Source: Streptomyces collinus Tu 365 (GTDB lineage Bacteria > Actinomycetota > Actinomycetes > Streptomycetales > Streptomycetaceae). From it: a DNA stretch of 64,000 nucleotides. The DNA lies in contig NC_021985.1 of the NCBI RefSeq assembly GCF_000444875.1, positions 2,489,535 through 2,553,534 of the forward strand. Reading direction: 5' to 3'. The position numbers and the translations under genes are program-made. Below the pieces are notes generated by a model that saw only the letters and a list, made by a program, of their open reading frames with translations, ran no database searches and was not told where the DNA came from. Shown in pieces: positions 8,807-18,458 of this stretch (position 1 is the first letter of the stretch; each line of letters starts with the position of its first letter).

Positions 8807-10060
8807 TCAGCGCGGCAGTTCGGCGCGGCGCAGGGCGGGGACGCACAGGGCGACGACCCCGCCGAGACCGCTGACGACGGCGCTGGCCACGAACACCGGG
8901 CCGAGCCCCCAGGCGCCGATGGCGGCGGCCGCGAAGGGCATGCTCAGCGGGGCGAGGCCGAGGCTGACCAGGCTGGAGACGGCGGTGACCCGGCCGAGGC
9001 GTGCGGGATCGGCCTGGGTCTGCAGCAGGGCCCCGCACAGGGCACCGCTGAGTCCGGCGAGCAGTCCGATCAGCAGGGCGGTGCCGACGGCCGCCGCGAG
9101 GCCGGGCGCGTAGGCCAGGGCGCCGATGGCGACGGAGCCCGCGAGGACGGCGCAGGCGGCGACCAGTCCGGCGCGCGGCAGCCGTCCCCGGACGGTGAGC
9201 AGCAGCGAGGCGGCGCCCGCGCCGACGCCGAACCCGGCGAGCACCGAGCCCATGCCGGAGGCGCCCCAGCCGCGCTGGTGGGCGAGCAGGGTGAGGCCGA
9301 CGTTGAGCGGGCCGACGAAGCCGAGGTCGCCGAGGGCGATGGTGATCATCAGCGGGGCCAGGACGCGGTGGCGGCGGACGTAGGCCAGTCCGCCCCTGAG
9401 GTCCTGCCAGGCGCTCGTCTCCTGGCCGGCGCGCCGGTCGTCCGCCGGCAGGTCCCTCACCCGGACGGAGTACAGCAGGGGCACCGAGACGGCGATGAGC
9501 AGTCCGGCGAGGGCGAAGGCGGCGGCCGCGCCGCCGACCGCCACGCCGAGGCCGCCGAGCGGTGCCCCGACGACGCTCGCGAACCGGATCGCGAGGCCCC
9601 GCATGCCCTGCACCCGGGCGAGCTGCGGCTTGCCGGTGATCCTGGCGGGGAGGGCGCCCACGGCGGGCATGAACACGGCGTCGACGGTGCCGAAGAGGAA
9701 GGCCAGCAGGGCGAGCGGCCACAGGCCGGGGCTGGTGACGAACAGCAGGGCGGCCACCGCGAGGACGGCGGCGCAGCGCACGGCGTCGCTGCCGATGACG
9801 ACGCGGCGCGGGCCGAGCCGGTCGGCCAGCACTCCCCCGCCGAGCATGAGCAGGGCTCTGGGCAGCGCGCTGACCGACATCACGAGGCCGGCCTCGGCGG
9901 GGGTGCCGGACTGGACGGCGGCCCAGGACAGGGCGATGTAGTAGATGCTGTCGCCCAGCATGGAGGAGGTGTAGGCGCCGAGCCAGCGCAGCACGTTGGG
10001 GTCGCGGTGGGCGGGGCGGTCGTCGGTGGCGGGGGCCGGGGGTATGAGCGTGCCGGTCAC
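8807..10060 (-). CDS. MFS transporter (MFS_3/DHA3-like exporter)
   Basis: A 417-aa polytopic inner-membrane protein with about 12 hydrophobic segments and the motif A loop GGVLADRLGPRRV after the second helix. It resembles the MFS_3 group that includes macrolide and siderophore exporters. The start is GTG 10060 (VTGTLIPPAP) with an AGAAGGGC ribosome site; the longer in-frame extension overlaps the regulator gene. Its start is 13 bp downstream of the ArsR-type regulator stop, so the pair form one operon and the regulator probably controls export. Cargo cannot be read from sequence. Confidence 0.9.
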   Translation of the reverse strand: MTGTLIPPAPATDDRPAHRDPNVLRWLGAYTSSMLGDSIYYIALSWAAVQSGTPAEAGLVMSVSALPRALLMLGGGVLADRLGPRRVVIGSDAVRCAAVLAVAALLFVTSPGLWPLALLAFLFGTVDAVFMPAVGALPARITGKPQLARVQGMRGLAIRFASVVGAPLGGLGVAVGGAAAAFALAGLLIAVSVPLLYSVRVRDLPADDRRAGQETSAWQDLRGGLAYVRRHRVLAPLMITIALGDLGFVGPLNVGLTLLAHQRGWGASGMGSVLAGFGVGAGAASLLLTVRGRLPRAGLVAACAVLAGSVAIGALAYAPGLAAAVGTALLIGLLAGLSGALCGALLQTQADPARLGRVTAVSSLVSLGLAPLSMPFAAAAIGAWGLGPVFVASAVVSGLGGVVALCVPALRRAELPR

Positions 10061-10073
10061 GTGGGTGCCCTTC

Positions 10074-10661
10074 TCAGACGCGGAACGGGAAGCCGTACAC
10101 GTGCAGCGCGACGTGCTCGCGCCGCAGGCCGTCGCCGGCGGCCTCGCGGTCACGGGCGAGGGCGTCGTACCGCTTGATCACGTCGAGCAGTTCGCGCTTC
10201 ATCTCGGCGAGTTCGGCGGGGGTGAGGCGCAGCAGCGACTCGGAGTCGGAGGACGCCTCGTTCCAGTCGCGGCCCCAGGTCGCGCGCTGGTCGAGGTAGG
10301 TGCGGTACATCTCGGAGCGCTGTTCCTGGAAGAGCCGGGAGGCGGCCACGTGGGCGGCGGCCTTCTCGGGCGCGTCCCGGAAGTCCCGGTCGCGGATGGA
10401 GACGCCCTGGGTGGCCGGCTGCCACCAGCGTTCCCGGGCGTCGGCGCTGCGCGGCTCGGCCTTCTCGACGAGGCCGTGCTCGGCGAGCTTGCGCAGGTGG
10501 TAGCTGACGAGCGAGACCGCTTCGTCGACCTGTTCGGCGAGCTGGGACGCGGTGGCGGCCTCGGCGGCGAACAGCAGCCGGTAGAGCTTCATGCGCAGGG
10601 GGTGGGCCAGTGCCTTGAGGGTGCCCAGATCCGTGATCCGCCGCTGTTCTCCGCTTGCCAT
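10074..10661 (-). CDS. ArsR-type winged-helix regulator
   Basis: A 195-aa transcription factor with an N-terminal winged-helix domain (residues about 8-85: DLGTLKALAHPLRMKLYRLL, then ASQLAEQVDEAVSLVSYHLRKL as the recognition helix-turn-helix and LVEKAEPR wing) and a C-terminal effector or dimer domain of unknown ligand. There is no Cys metal site, so it is probably not a metal sensor. The start is ATG 10661 (MASGEQ); an upstream frame lies inside the operator. It is directly upstream of, and co-directional with, the MFS exporter. An AT-rich palindrome at 10678-10723 is its likely autoregulatory operator. Confidence 0.88.
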   Translation of the reverse strand: MASGEQRRITDLGTLKALAHPLRMKLYRLLFAAEAATASQLAEQVDEAVSLVSYHLRKLAEHGLVEKAEPRSADARERWWQPATQGVSIRDRDFRDAPEKAAAHVAASRLFQEQRSEMYRTYLDQRATWGRDWNEASSDSESLLRLTPAELAEMKRELLDVIKRYDALARDREAAGDGLRREHVALHVYGFPFRV

Positions 10662-10677
10662 GCCCACGACCCTAATT

Positions 10678-10723
10678 GCGAAAGAAAAATTGCACAACAG
10701 ATATTGCGCAACTTTCCTTTCGC
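10678..10723 (-). promoter_or_regulatory. AT-rich nested palindrome, likely ArsR-type operator and promoter
   Basis: A 46-bp AT-rich element in a GC-rich setting, 17 bp upstream of the regulator start. The ends GCGAAAG (10678-10684) and CTTTCGC (10717-10723) are inverted repeats; inside are TTGCACAA (10690-10697) and the perfect palindrome TTGCGCAA (10704-10711), related half-sites 14 bp apart. This is the pattern expected for a dimeric winged-helix repressor acting on its own promoter. Confidence 0.65.
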
Positions 10724-10757
10724 ATCTCCTGCGTCTCTCCGGGGCTGGGCACGAGAA

Positions 10758-10789
10758 GGCCCCGGCGCCCTCACGGGGCGGCCGGGGCC
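10758..10789 (-). terminator. hairpin terminator after hisF
   Basis: GGCCCCGGC (10758-10766) and its complement (10781-10789), with an inner CGCCC/GGGCG stem, make a long hairpin between the hisF stop (10807) and the ArsR promoter. It ends the his operon. Confidence 0.7.
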
Positions 10790-10806
10790 CTGGTCCCAGC
10801 GGGGCG

Positions 10807-11562
10807 TCAGCGCACCGGGTGACCCGCCTCCCGCAGCGTCTGCTTCACCTCGCCGATCCGCAGGTCGCCGAAGTGGAAGACGGAGGCGGCCAGGACCGCG
10901 TCCGCGCCCGCCTCGACGGCCGGCGGGAAGTCGGCCAGCCGGCCCGCGCCGCCGGAGGCGATCACCGGGACGGTGACGTGCTTGCGGACGGCCGCGATCA
11001 TCTCCAGGTCGTAGCCGTCCTTGGTGCCGTCGGCGTCCATGGAGTTCAGCAGGATCTCCCCGGCGCCCAGCTCGGCGGCGCGGTGGGCCCACTCGACGGC
11101 GTCGATGCCGGTGCCCCTGCGGCCGCCGTGGGTGGTCACCTCGAAGGAGCCGGACTCGCCGCGGCGGGCGTCCACCGAAAGCACCAGCACCTGCCGGCCG
11201 AACCGCTCGGCGATCTCGCGGATCAGGTCGGGGCGCGCGATGGCCGCGGTGTTCACGCCGACCTTGTCGGCACCGGCCCGCAGCAGCCGGTCCACGTCCT
11301 CGGCCGTGCGGACGCCGCCGCCGACGGTCAGCGGGATGAACACCTGCTCGGCGGTGCGCCGCACCACGTCGTAGGTCGTCTCCCGGTTGCCCGAGGACGC
11401 GGTGATGTCCAGGAACGTCAGCTCGTCGGCGCCCTCGGCGTCGTACACCTTGGCCATCTCGACGGGGTCGCCCGCGTCGCGCAGGTTCTGGAAGTTGACG
11501 CCCTTGACGACCCGGCCGTTGTCCACGTCCAGGCAGGGGATGACTCGGACCGCCAGGGTCAT
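10807..11562 (-). CDS. hisF: imidazole glycerol phosphate synthase cyclase subunit
   Basis: TIM-barrel subunit that uses ammonia from HisH to convert PRFAR to imidazole glycerol phosphate and AICAR. It has 251 aa, full length. Catalytic Asp residues are in [15 protein letters not shown] (residue 12) and LVLSVDARR (about 131); phosphate sites are TVGGGVRT and ASGGAG. Its ATG overlaps the stop of the RidA-like gene by 1 bp (TGATG). Last gene of the his operon. Confidence 0.97.
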   Translation of the reverse strand: MTLAVRVIPCLDVDNGRVVKGVNFQNLRDAGDPVEMAKVYDAEGADELTFLDITASSGNRETTYDVVRRTAEQVFIPLTVGGGVRTAEDVDRLLRAGADKVGVNTAAIARPDLIREIAERFGRQVLVLSVDARRGESGSFEVTTHGGRRGTGIDAVEWAHRAAELGAGEILLNSMDADGTKDGYDLEMIAAVRKHVTVPVIASGGAGRLADFPPAVEAGADAVLAASVFHFGDLRIGEVKQTLREAGHPVR

Positions 11563-11963
11563 CAGGTCACGGCTCCTCTGAATGCTTCTAGTTCCACTTC
11601 GACCAGGATGCGCGGGTCGACGAAGCCCTCCACGACCAGCAGGGTGGAGACCGGGCGCACGGAGTCGAAGATCTCCTTGTGGGCCCGGCCCGCCTCGTCG
11701 ACGTCCCGCGTGTGGGTGAGGTACATCCTGGTGCGGAGCACCGACCCGGGGCCGAGCCCGAACTCCGCGATCGCCTCCAGGGCGCTGGTGAAGGCCACCT
11801 TGGCCTGCTCGTAGGGGTCGCCCTCCCCGTACAGCACGGTGCCCTTGAAGGACGTCGTGCCGGCCACCAGCACCCGGTCACCCGCCGCGACGGCGCGCGC
11901 GAATCCGAAGCTCTCTTCCCAGGGACTTCCGCTCTGCACGCGCCGTACGGCTCCGGACGTCAT
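11562..11963 (-). CDS. RidA/YjgF-like protein within the his operon
   Basis: A 133-aa protein of the RidA (YjgF/YER057c/UK114) family: central [32 protein letters not shown] and the C-terminal [15 protein letters not shown]. The Arg in DPR is where RidA proteins place the residue that binds the enamine/imine carboxylate. RidA proteins hydrolyse reactive 2-aminoacrylate-type imines; whether this one acts on a His or Trp intermediate is unknown. Its ATG overlaps the priA stop by 4 bp and its stop touches hisF, so it is translated as part of the his operon. Confidence 0.85.
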   Translation of the reverse strand: MTSGAVRRVQSGSPWEESFGFARAVAAGDRVLVAGTTSFKGTVLYGEGDPYEQAKVAFTSALEAIAEFGLGPGSVLRTRMYLTHTRDVDEAGRAHKEIFDSVRPVSTLLVVEGFVDPRILVEVELEAFRGAVT

Positions 11964-12685
11964 GACGACACAGCCTCCAAGGCCTCTTCCAGGGTGAACG
12001 CCTTCGCGTACAGGGCCTTCCCGACGATGGAGCCCTCGACACCGAGGGGTACCAGTTCGGCGATCGCGCGGAGGTCGTCCAGCGACGACACGCCGCCGGA
12101 GGCCACGACCGGCCGGTCCGTGGCCGCGCAGACGTTGCGCAGCAGTTCCAGGTTCGGGCCCTGGAGGGTGCCGTCCTTGGCGATGTCGGTGACGACGTAG
12201 CGGGCGCAGCCCTCCTTGTCGAGGCGCGCCAGCGTCTCGTAGAGGTCGCCGCCGTCGCGGGTCCAGCCACGGCCGCGCAGGGTGGTGCCGCGCACGTCCA
12301 GGCCGACGGCGATCTTGTCGCCGTGCTCGGCGATGACCTTGGCGACCCACTCGGGGGTCTCCAGGGCGGCGGTGCCGAGGTTCACCCGGGTGCAGCCGGT
12401 GGCGAGGGCGGCGGCGAGGGTGTCGTCGTCGCGGATGCCGCCGGACAGCTCCACCTTGATGTCCATCGCCCTGGCGACCTCGGCGATCAGCTCCCGGTTG
12501 TCGCCCGTGCCGAAGGCGGCGTCGAGGTCGACCAGGTGCAGCCACTCGGCGCCGGAGCGCTGCCAGGCGAGGGCGGCCTCCAGCGGGGAGCCGTAGGACG
12601 TCTCGGTCCCGGACTCGCCGTGCACGAGGCGGACGGCCTGGCCGTCACGGACGTCGACGGCGGGGAGGAGTTCGAGCTTGGCCAT
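11960..12685 (-). CDS. priA: PriA, dual HisA/TrpF isomerase
   Basis: A 241-aa TIM barrel homologous to HisA. In Streptomyces and Mycobacterium this protein isomerises both ProFAR (histidine) and phosphoribosyl anthranilate (tryptophan), replacing a missing trpF. Motifs: [18 protein letters not shown] (catalytic Asp near residue 11), [28 protein letters not shown] (second Asp, about 130) and VVASGGVSS. No separate trpF occurs near the trp genes here, in agreement with the dual role. It overlaps the RidA-like gene by 4 bp and follows hisH by 3 bp. Confidence 0.93.
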   Translation of the reverse strand: MAKLELLPAVDVRDGQAVRLVHGESGTETSYGSPLEAALAWQRSGAEWLHLVDLDAAFGTGDNRELIAEVARAMDIKVELSGGIRDDDTLAAALATGCTRVNLGTAALETPEWVAKVIAEHGDKIAVGLDVRGTTLRGRGWTRDGGDLYETLARLDKEGCARYVVTDIAKDGTLQGPNLELLRNVCAATDRPVVASGGVSSLDDLRAIAELVPLGVEGSIVGKALYAKAFTLEEALEAVSS

Positions 12686-12688
12686 GGT

Positions 12689-13330
12689 CTACAGGGTTCC
12701 GATCCAGTTGGTGAGGAGCTGGGCTCCGGCGTCGCCGGACTTCTCGGGGTGGAACTGGGTGGCCCACAGGGCGCCGTTCTCCACGGCCGCTACGAACGGC
12801 TCGCCGTGCGTCGACCAGGTGACCTTGGGGCTCTCGATCAGCGGGTTGTGGGTCTCCAGGGACCAGTCGTGGACCGCGTAGGAATGCACGAAGTAGAAGC
12901 GGGCCTCCGGGTCGAGGCCCGCGAACAGCAGGGAGCCGGCCGGGGCCGTCACGGTGTTCCAGCCCATGTGCGGGACGACGTCGGCCTTGAGCGGCGCGAC
13001 GGTGCCGGGCCACTCGTCCAGGCCCTCGGCCTCGACGCCGTGTTCGATGCCGCGGGCGAACAGGATCTGCATGCCGACGCAGATGCCCATCACCGGGCGG
13101 CCGCCGGACAGCCGCCGGTCGACGACCCAGTCGCCGCGGGCGGCGCGCAGCCCCTGCATGCAGGCCGCGAAGGCGCCGACGCCGGGCACCAGCAGGCCGT
13201 CGGCGTTCATCGCCCGGTCGAAGTCACGGGTGATCTCCACGTCGGCGCCTACGCGCGCGAGGGCGCGCTCGGCGGACCGGACGTTGCCGAAGCCGTAGTC
13301 GAAGACGACCACCTTCTTCGCAGCGCTCAA
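12689..13330 (-). CDS. hisH: imidazole glycerol phosphate synthase glutaminase subunit
   Basis: Class I glutamine amidotransferase that feeds ammonia to HisF. It has 213 aa. The triad is visible: nucleophile Cys in [10 protein letters not shown] (about residue 92), and His and Glu in [10 protein letters not shown] near the C-terminus; the [11 protein letters not shown]-terminus is typical. I chose TTG 13330 (LSAAKK) because GGAGG lies 7 nt upstream and the TTGA overlaps the stop of the 54-aa gene; GTG 13336, six bases upstream, directly abuts the ribosome site and is less likely. Confidence 0.95.
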   Translation of the reverse strand: MSAAKKVVVFDYGFGNVRSAERALARVGADVEITRDFDRAMNADGLLVPGVGAFAACMQGLRAARGDWVVDRRLSGGRPVMGICVGMQILFARGIEHGVEAEGLDEWPGTVAPLKADVVPHMGWNTVTAPAGSLLFAGLDPEARFYFVHSYAVHDWSLETHNPLIESPKVTWSTHGEPFVAAVENGALWATQFHPEKSGDAGAQLLTNWIGTL

Positions 13331-13491
13331 TTCCACACCTCCAGCCGCATGACGCCCGCCACGAGGCACATGGCGGCGCCGATCGAGAGCAGCACGACGA
13401 GACTCGTGGGCATCTTCTGCTTGACGAAGGAGATAATGCCGCCGACGAGGAAGAGGCCGACGACGATCAGGAGGGTCGAGAGACCGTTCAT
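13327..13491 (-). CDS. 54-aa membrane protein between hisB and hisH
   Basis: A small protein of 54 residues beginning [20 protein letters not shown] and ending GVMRLEVWN. It has two hydrophobic helices (residues about 5-22 and 30-48) separated by the basic [10 protein letters not shown] loop, so it is a hairpin-type membrane protein. The ATG at 13491 is 4 bp after the hisB stop and the TGA overlaps the hisH start, so it is translationally coupled within the his operon. No catalytic motif. Too short for most ORF filters; I do not know a function. Confidence 0.75.
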   Translation of the reverse strand: MNGLSTLLIVVGLFLVGGIISFVKQKMPTSLVVLLSIGAAMCLVAGVMRLEVWN

Positions 13492-13495
13492 GGAT

Positions 13496-14098
13496 TTACA
13501 GCGCGCCCTTCGTGGACGGGAGGATGCCGGCCGCGCGCGGGTCGCGCTCGCTGGCGTAGCGGAGCGCCCGGGCGAGCGCCTTGAACTGGCACTCCACGAT
13601 GTGGTGCGCGTTGCGGCCGTACGGCACGTGGACGTGCAGCGCGACCTGGGCCTGGGCGACGAAGGACTCCAGGATGTGCCGGGTCATGGTGGTGTCGTAC
13701 TCGCCGATCATCGGCGCCATGTTCTCGGGCTCGGTGTGCACGAGGTAGGGGCGGCCGGACAGGTCGACGGTGACCTGGGCGAGGGACTCGTCCAGCGGGA
13801 CCGTGCAGTTGCCGAAGCGGTAGATGCCCACCTTGTCGCCGAGCGCCTGCTTGAAGGCGGCGCCGAGCGCGAGGGCGGTGTCCTCGATGGTGTGGTGGGA
13901 GTCGATGTGCAGGTCGCCGTCGGTCTTCACGGTCAGGTCGAACAGACCGTGCCGGCCGAGCTGGTCGAGCATGTGGTCGTAGAAGCCGACCCCGGTCTTG
14001 ATGTCGGTCCGCCCGGTGCCGTCGAGGTCTATCTCGACCAGGACCGAGGTCTCCTTGGTGGTGCGCTCGATTCGTCCGACGCGGACATCGCGAGTCAT
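13496..14098 (-). CDS. hisB: imidazoleglycerol-phosphate dehydratase
   Basis: Dehydrates imidazole glycerol phosphate to imidazole acetol phosphate. It is a 200-aa monofunctional IGPD, without the HisB phosphatase domain of enterobacteria. The duplicated metal-binding motifs are both present: [14 protein letters not shown] (about residue 67) and [18 protein letters not shown] (about 164), with [14 protein letters not shown] near residue 38. It overlaps hisC by 4 bp (ATGA). Confidence 0.97.
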   Translation of the reverse strand: MTRDVRVGRIERTTKETSVLVEIDLDGTGRTDIKTGVGFYDHMLDQLGRHGLFDLTVKTDGDLHIDSHHTIEDTALALGAAFKQALGDKVGIYRFGNCTVPLDESLAQVTVDLSGRPYLVHTEPENMAPMIGEYDTTMTRHILESFVAQAQVALHVHVPYGRNAHHIVECQFKALARALRYASERDPRAAGILPSTKGAL

Positions 14099-15201
14099 GC
14101 CTCAAGCTCCTTCTTCAAGTCCCGTACCGCGTCGAGGAACGCGTCGTTCTCCGCCGGGGTGCCGGCGGACACCCGCAGCCACCCCGGTACGCCGTTGTCC
14201 CGGACCAGGACACCCCGGTCGAGGATCTTCTGCCAGGCCCCGTGCGTGTCGTCGAACCGGCCGAACTGCACGAAGTTGGCGTCGGACTCGACGACGTCGT
14301 AGCCGGTCGCGCGCAGCTCGGCGACCAGCCGGTCCCGCTCGGACTTGAGCTGCTCGACGTATCCCAGCAGCGTGTCGGTGTGCTCCAGGGCGGCCAGCGC
14401 GGTCGCCTGGGTGATCGCCGACAGGTGGTACGGCAGCCGTACGAGCTGGACGGCGTCCACGACCGCCGGGTCGGCGGCGAGGTAGCCGAGGCGGAGTCCG
14501 GCGGCGCCGAACGCCTTCGACATGGTGCGGGAGACGACCAGGTGCGGCCGGCCGGCCAGCAGCGGCAGCAGCGAGTCGCCGTGGCTGAACTCGACGTACG
14601 CCTCGTCCACGACCACCATCGACGGCTTGGCCGCCTGGGCCGCCTCGTAGAGCGCGAGGACCGTCTCCGGCGGGACCGCGTTGCCGGTGGGGTTGTTGGG
14701 GGTGGTGATGAACACGACGTCGGGGCGGTGCTCGGCGATGGCCCGCTCGGCGGCGGCGAGGTCGATCGTGAAGTCCTCGGCGCGCGGGCCGGAGATCCAG
14801 CCGGTGCCGGTGCCGCGCGCGATGAGCGCGTGCATGGAGTACGACGGCTCGAAGCCGATCGCCGTGCGGCCGGGGCCGCCGAAGGTCTGCAGCAGCTGCT
14901 GGATGACCTCGTTGGAGCCGTTCGCCGCCCACACGTTCTCGACGCCGAGCGGGTGCTTGCCGGTGCGGGTCAGGTACCTGGCCAGCTCGGTGCGGAGCTG
15001 GACCGCGTCCCGGTCGGGGTAGCGGTTCAGGTCGCGGGCGGCCTCACGGACCCGCTCGGTGATCCGCTCGACCAGCGGCTCGGGCAGCGGGTAGGGGTTC
15101 TCGTTGGTGTTCAGCCGTACGGGTACGTCGAGCTGGGGCGCGCCGTAGGGGGACTTGCCGCGCAGCTCGTCCCGGACGGGAAGATCGTCGATGCCTGTCA
15201 C
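14095..15201 (-). CDS. hisC: histidinol-phosphate aminotransferase
   Basis: PLP fold-type I aminotransferase making histidinol phosphate from imidazole acetol phosphate and glutamate. It has 368 aa. Motifs: [11 protein letters not shown] at the N-terminus, [30 protein letters not shown] (PLP-contacting Asp) and [17 protein letters not shown] with the PLP Lys (about residue 230). The start is GTG 15201, which overlaps the hisD stop (GTGA). A much longer frame in the same phase runs back through hisD in the wrong frame and was rejected. Confidence 0.96.
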   Translation of the reverse strand: MTGIDDLPVRDELRGKSPYGAPQLDVPVRLNTNENPYPLPEPLVERITERVREAARDLNRYPDRDAVQLRTELARYLTRTGKHPLGVENVWAANGSNEVIQQLLQTFGGPGRTAIGFEPSYSMHALIARGTGTGWISGPRAEDFTIDLAAAERAIAEHRPDVVFITTPNNPTGNAVPPETVLALYEAAQAAKPSMVVVDEAYVEFSHGDSLLPLLAGRPHLVVSRTMSKAFGAAGLRLGYLAADPAVVDAVQLVRLPYHLSAITQATALAALEHTDTLLGYVEQLKSERDRLVAELRATGYDVVESDANFVQFGRFDDTHGAWQKILDRGVLVRDNGVPGWLRVSAGTPAENDAFLDAVRDLKKELEA

Positions 15202-16523
15202 TTGCCTTCCGGAACCTTCCAGCCGAAACGAGCCTTGATCGCCGCGCCGTGCGCGGGCAGGTCCTCCGCCTCCGCGAGCGTCACCACGTGGTGCGCGACG
15301 TCGGCCAGCGCGTCCTTCGTGTAGTCGACGATGTGGATGCCGCGCAGGAAGGACTGGACGGACAGGCCGGAGGAGTGGCAGGCGCAGCCGCCGGTGGGCA
15401 GGACGTGGTTGGAGCCGGCCGCGTAGTCGCCGAGCGAGACCGGCGCCCAGGGGCCGATGAAGATCGCGCCCGCGTTCCGCACCCGGTCGGCGACCGCGGC
15501 GGCGTCGGCGGTCTGGATCTCCAGGTGCTCGGCGCCGTAGGCGTCGACCACCCGCAGGCCCTCCTCGACGCCGTCGACCAGGACGATCGCGGACTGCCTG
15601 CCCGCGAGGGCGGGACGGATGCGGTCCTCGATGTGCTTGGTGGCCGCGACCTGCGGCTCCAGCTCCTTCTCCACCGCGTCGGCCAGCTCGACCGAGTCGG
15701 TGACCAGGACGGCCGCCGCGAGCGGGTCGTGCTCGGCCTGGCTGATCAGGTCCGCGGCCACGTGCGCCGGGTCGGCGGTGTCGTCCGCGAGGACCGCGAT
15801 CTCGGTGGGTCCGGCCTCGGCGTCGATGCCGATCTTGCCGGTGAAGTAGCGCTTGGCGGCGGCCACCCAGATGTTGCCCGGCCCGGTGACCATGTTGGCG
15901 GGCGGGCAGGACTCGGTGCCGTGGGCGAACATGGCGACGGCGGTGGCGCCGCCGGCCGCGTAGACCTCGTCCACGCCGAGCAGGGCGCAGGCGGCGAGGA
16001 TCGTCGGGTGCGGCAGCCCGCCGAACTCGGCCTGGGCCGGGGAGGCGAGCGCGATGGAGGGGACCCCGGCCTCCTGGGCCGGCACCACGTTCATGATCAC
16101 GGACGAGGGGTAGACGGACCGGCCCCCGGGCGCGTAGAGCCCGACCCGCTCGACCGGCACCCACTTCTCGGTCACGGAGCCGCCGGGCACGACCTGGGTG
16201 GTGTGCGTGGTGCGGCGCTGCGCGCGGTGGACCATGCGGGCCCGCCGGATCGACTCCTCCAGGGCAGCGCGCACGGCCGGGTCGAGGGCCGCGAGCGCGT
16301 CGGTGAGCGCCCGGGCGGGCACCCGCACCGATTCCAGCCGCACTCCGTCGAACTTCTCGGCGAAGTCGATCAGCGCCGCGTCGCCACGATGATGCACGGC
16401 CTCGCAGATCGGACGCACCTTCTCCAGGGCGGCCTGAACGTCGAAGTCGGCTCGGGGCAGCAGGTCGCGCAGGGCGGGTCCCTCGGGAAGGGCGTCGCCG
16501 CGCAGATCGATTCGGGAGATCAC
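15198..16523 (-). CDS. hisD: histidinol dehydrogenase
   Basis: Zn-dependent enzyme that oxidises L-histidinol twice to L-histidine with NAD+. It has 441 aa. Motifs: [61 protein letters not shown] (Zn ligands Gln/His around ISQAEHDP) and [18 protein letters not shown]. The start is GTG 16523 (VISRIDLRG) with GAGAGA upstream. First gene of the his operon, divergent from the gene at 16702, with a 178-bp shared promoter region. Confidence 0.96.
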   Translation of the reverse strand: MISRIDLRGDALPEGPALRDLLPRADFDVQAALEKVRPICEAVHHRGDAALIDFAEKFDGVRLESVRVPARALTDALAALDPAVRAALEESIRRARMVHRAQRRTTHTTQVVPGGSVTEKWVPVERVGLYAPGGRSVYPSSVIMNVVPAQEAGVPSIALASPAQAEFGGLPHPTILAACALLGVDEVYAAGGATAVAMFAHGTESCPPANMVTGPGNIWVAAAKRYFTGKIGIDAEAGPTEIAVLADDTADPAHVAADLISQAEHDPLAAAVLVTDSVELADAVEKELEPQVAATKHIEDRIRPALAGRQSAIVLVDGVEEGLRVVDAYGAEHLEIQTADAAAVADRVRNAGAIFIGPWAPVSLGDYAAGSNHVLPTGGCACHSSGLSVQSFLRGIHIVDYTKDALADVAHHVVTLAEAEDLPAHGAAIKARFGWKVPEGK

Positions 16524-16564
16524 AGGGTCAATTCTCTCAGACCGGCATCGGGAGCCGTCCGCGC

Positions 16565-16581
16565 GTATCAATGGCTGATAC
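16565..16581. promoter_or_regulatory. palindrome between hisD and the divergent gene
   Basis: A perfect 6-bp inverted repeat GTATCA-5-TGATAC, 42 bp upstream of the hisD start. It is in the right place for an operator of the his operon or of the divergent gene. No -35/-10 pair was convincing. Confidence 0.35.
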
Positions 16582-16701
16582 AGAACGTGGCCGGAATTCG
16601 GAAGATCGCCTTCACCCCGGGTGTTCCGGGCGTCACACAACGGGCATGACCTGCTGTACGACGCAGGTGACTCACGAGTGGACAGGAAGAAGGACCGAGC
16701 G

Positions 16702-18279
16702 GTGACCGAGGGGGCCGGCCTCCACGCCGGGGACCTGCCGGACGACCTGACCGCGGCCGAGGCGGGCATGTGGCAGGCCTTCCGCAACGGCAGCGTGTAC
16801 GACCTGAGCAGCGGGGACGCCGTCGTCGACGATCCGCACGGCGGGCATCCCTGGGGGCCCGAGCGGAGCGTCAGGGCGCGGATGGTGTGCTGGCTGCTGC
16901 TGGACGGGCCGCCCGCGCTCGCGGGCCGGGTGTCCTCGCTGAAGCTCGCCGGGGTGCGCGTGACCGGCACGCTGGACCTGGCGGGCGGCACGGTCACGCC
17001 GTACGTGGAGCTGCGCGGCTGCCGCTTCGACGACCAGGTGCTGCTGCCCGAGGCCCGGTTCACCACCCTGCGCCTGGTCGACTGCGCGGTGCCGCGCCTG
17101 GAGGCGGCCCGGGTGCACACCGAGGGCGATCTGCACCTGCCGCGCTGCCGGGTCCCGCTCGGGATCCGGCTCACCGACGCCCACATCGGCACGGACCTGC
17201 TGCTCAACCAGGCGATCGTGCACCAGGACCGCAGCGGCCGCTCGATCGCGGCGGACGGCATGACCGTGGGCCAGGACCTCCAGGCGGAGCTGCTGGAGTC
17301 GCACGGCGAGCTGAGCCTGCGCAGCGCCAAGGTGGGCGTCTCGCTGAGCCTGCGGGGAGCGAGACTGGCCAACCCCTACGCGCGCCTCGCCCTGAACGCC
17401 CCCCAGCTCACGGTGGAGCGCACCCTGTACCTGACCCCGGCCGGTGTGGGCAGCCCGCTGCTGAGTGGCACCACCCCCGCGCGCGGGACGCGGATCCAGC
17501 GGTTCGAGTGCCAGGGCGGGGTGCGGCTGGACGACGGGCGGTTCGGGGACGCCATCGACCTGGACCGGGCCCGGTTCGACCTGACCGACGACCAGGTGCT
17601 GTCGCTGCGCCGGGTGCAGACGCCGGAGCTGCGCTTCCTCGGGGACGCCCCGCAGCGGGGCCAGGTGCTGCTGTCCGGCGCGCGGGTGGTGAACCTGGTG
17701 GACCGCGCGGGCAGCTGGCCGGGCCCCGGCCGGCTGCACATGGGCGGCTTCGCCTACGAGAACCTGGTACCGCGCGGGCCGTTCCCGCTGGTCCGGCGCC
17801 TGGACTGGGTGACGGCCGCGACCGCCGAGTACAACCCGGAGCCGTACGAGCGGCTGGCCGCGGTGCTGCGGGCGGCCGGGGAGGACGAGGACGCCCGGGA
17901 GGTGCTGCTCGCCAAGCAGCGCCGGCGCCGCGAGACGCTGCCACCGGCCGCCAAGACCTGGGGGTACGTCCAGGACCTGGCGGTGGCGTACGGGTACCGG
18001 CCCGGTCGCGCCGCGGTGTGGATGGCGGTGCTGTGGGCGGCGGGCACGCTGCTCTTCGCGCACGCCGACCATCCGCCGGTGAACCCCGGCGGGCATCCGT
18101 CCTGGAGCCCCGCGCTGTTCACCCTCGACCTCCTGCTGCCGGTGGTGGACCTGGGCCAGGCCGGCCAGTGGGAGCTGCACGGGGGCTGGCAGTGGCTGGC
18201 GGCGGCGATGGTGATGGTGGGCTGGGTGCTGGCCACGACGGTGGCCGCCGGGGCGACCCGGCTGCTGCGCCGCGGCTGA
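16702..18279 (+). CDS. membrane-anchored protein with pentapeptide-like repeats
   Basis: A 525-aa protein, sometimes labelled membrane-associated oxidoreductase in streptomycetes, but I see no cofactor motif. Residues about 75-340 form irregular right-handed-helix-like repeats ([50 protein letters not shown]), resembling pentapeptide-type solenoids. Residues about 355-430 are soluble with charged RRRRE segments, and the last about 110 residues hold two to three membrane helices ([49 protein letters not shown]). The start is GTG 16702 with AAGGA 7 nt upstream; GTG 16678 is possible. Function unknown. Confidence 0.75.
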   Translation: MTEGAGLHAGDLPDDLTAAEAGMWQAFRNGSVYDLSSGDAVVDDPHGGHPWGPERSVRARMVCWLLLDGPPALAGRVSSLKLAGVRVTGTLDLAGGTVTPYVELRGCRFDDQVLLPEARFTTLRLVDCAVPRLEAARVHTEGDLHLPRCRVPLGIRLTDAHIGTDLLLNQAIVHQDRSGRSIAADGMTVGQDLQAELLESHGELSLRSAKVGVSLSLRGARLANPYARLALNAPQLTVERTLYLTPAGVGSPLLSGTTPARGTRIQRFECQGGVRLDDGRFGDAIDLDRARFDLTDDQVLSLRRVQTPELRFLGDAPQRGQVLLSGARVVNLVDRAGSWPGPGRLHMGGFAYENLVPRGPFPLVRRLDWVTAATAEYNPEPYERLAAVLRAAGEDEDAREVLLAKQRRRRETLPPAAKTWGYVQDLAVAYGYRPGRAAVWMAVLWAAGTLLFAHADHPPVNPGGHPSWSPALFTLDLLLPVVDLGQAGQWELHGGWQWLAAAMVMVGWVLATTVAAGATRLLRRG

Positions 18280-18283
18280 CACC

Positions 18284-18343
18284 GGGGCCGGTGGCTGCCA
18301 TCGGGGGCCGGCGGCTGACGTCGGGGGCCGGCGTCCGGGGGCG
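18284..18343. repeat. 20-bp tandem repeat
   Basis: About two and a half copies of a 20-bp unit beginning GGGGCCGG (18284-18303, 18304-18323, then a diverged third) directly after the stop at 18279. GC-rich, non-coding, and similar in flavour to the larger array at 20.8 kb. Confidence 0.6.
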
Positions 18344-18458
18344 GCCGTTGCCGGAGATTGGTTGAACAGTCACCTTTTACTCGCCCTTGACCACCGTGCG
18401 TACAACTTTCCATTACTTGCCCCGGCCCTCTGGCGCCGCCCCGACCAGCGGACTTTCA

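Noticed and set aside
16672-18282. 536-codon frame opposite the repeat-protein gene
   Set aside because: Codon pattern and Gln/Arg/His-rich composition are typical of the antisense of a high-GC gene; the plus-strand gene has a ribosome site and membrane segments.
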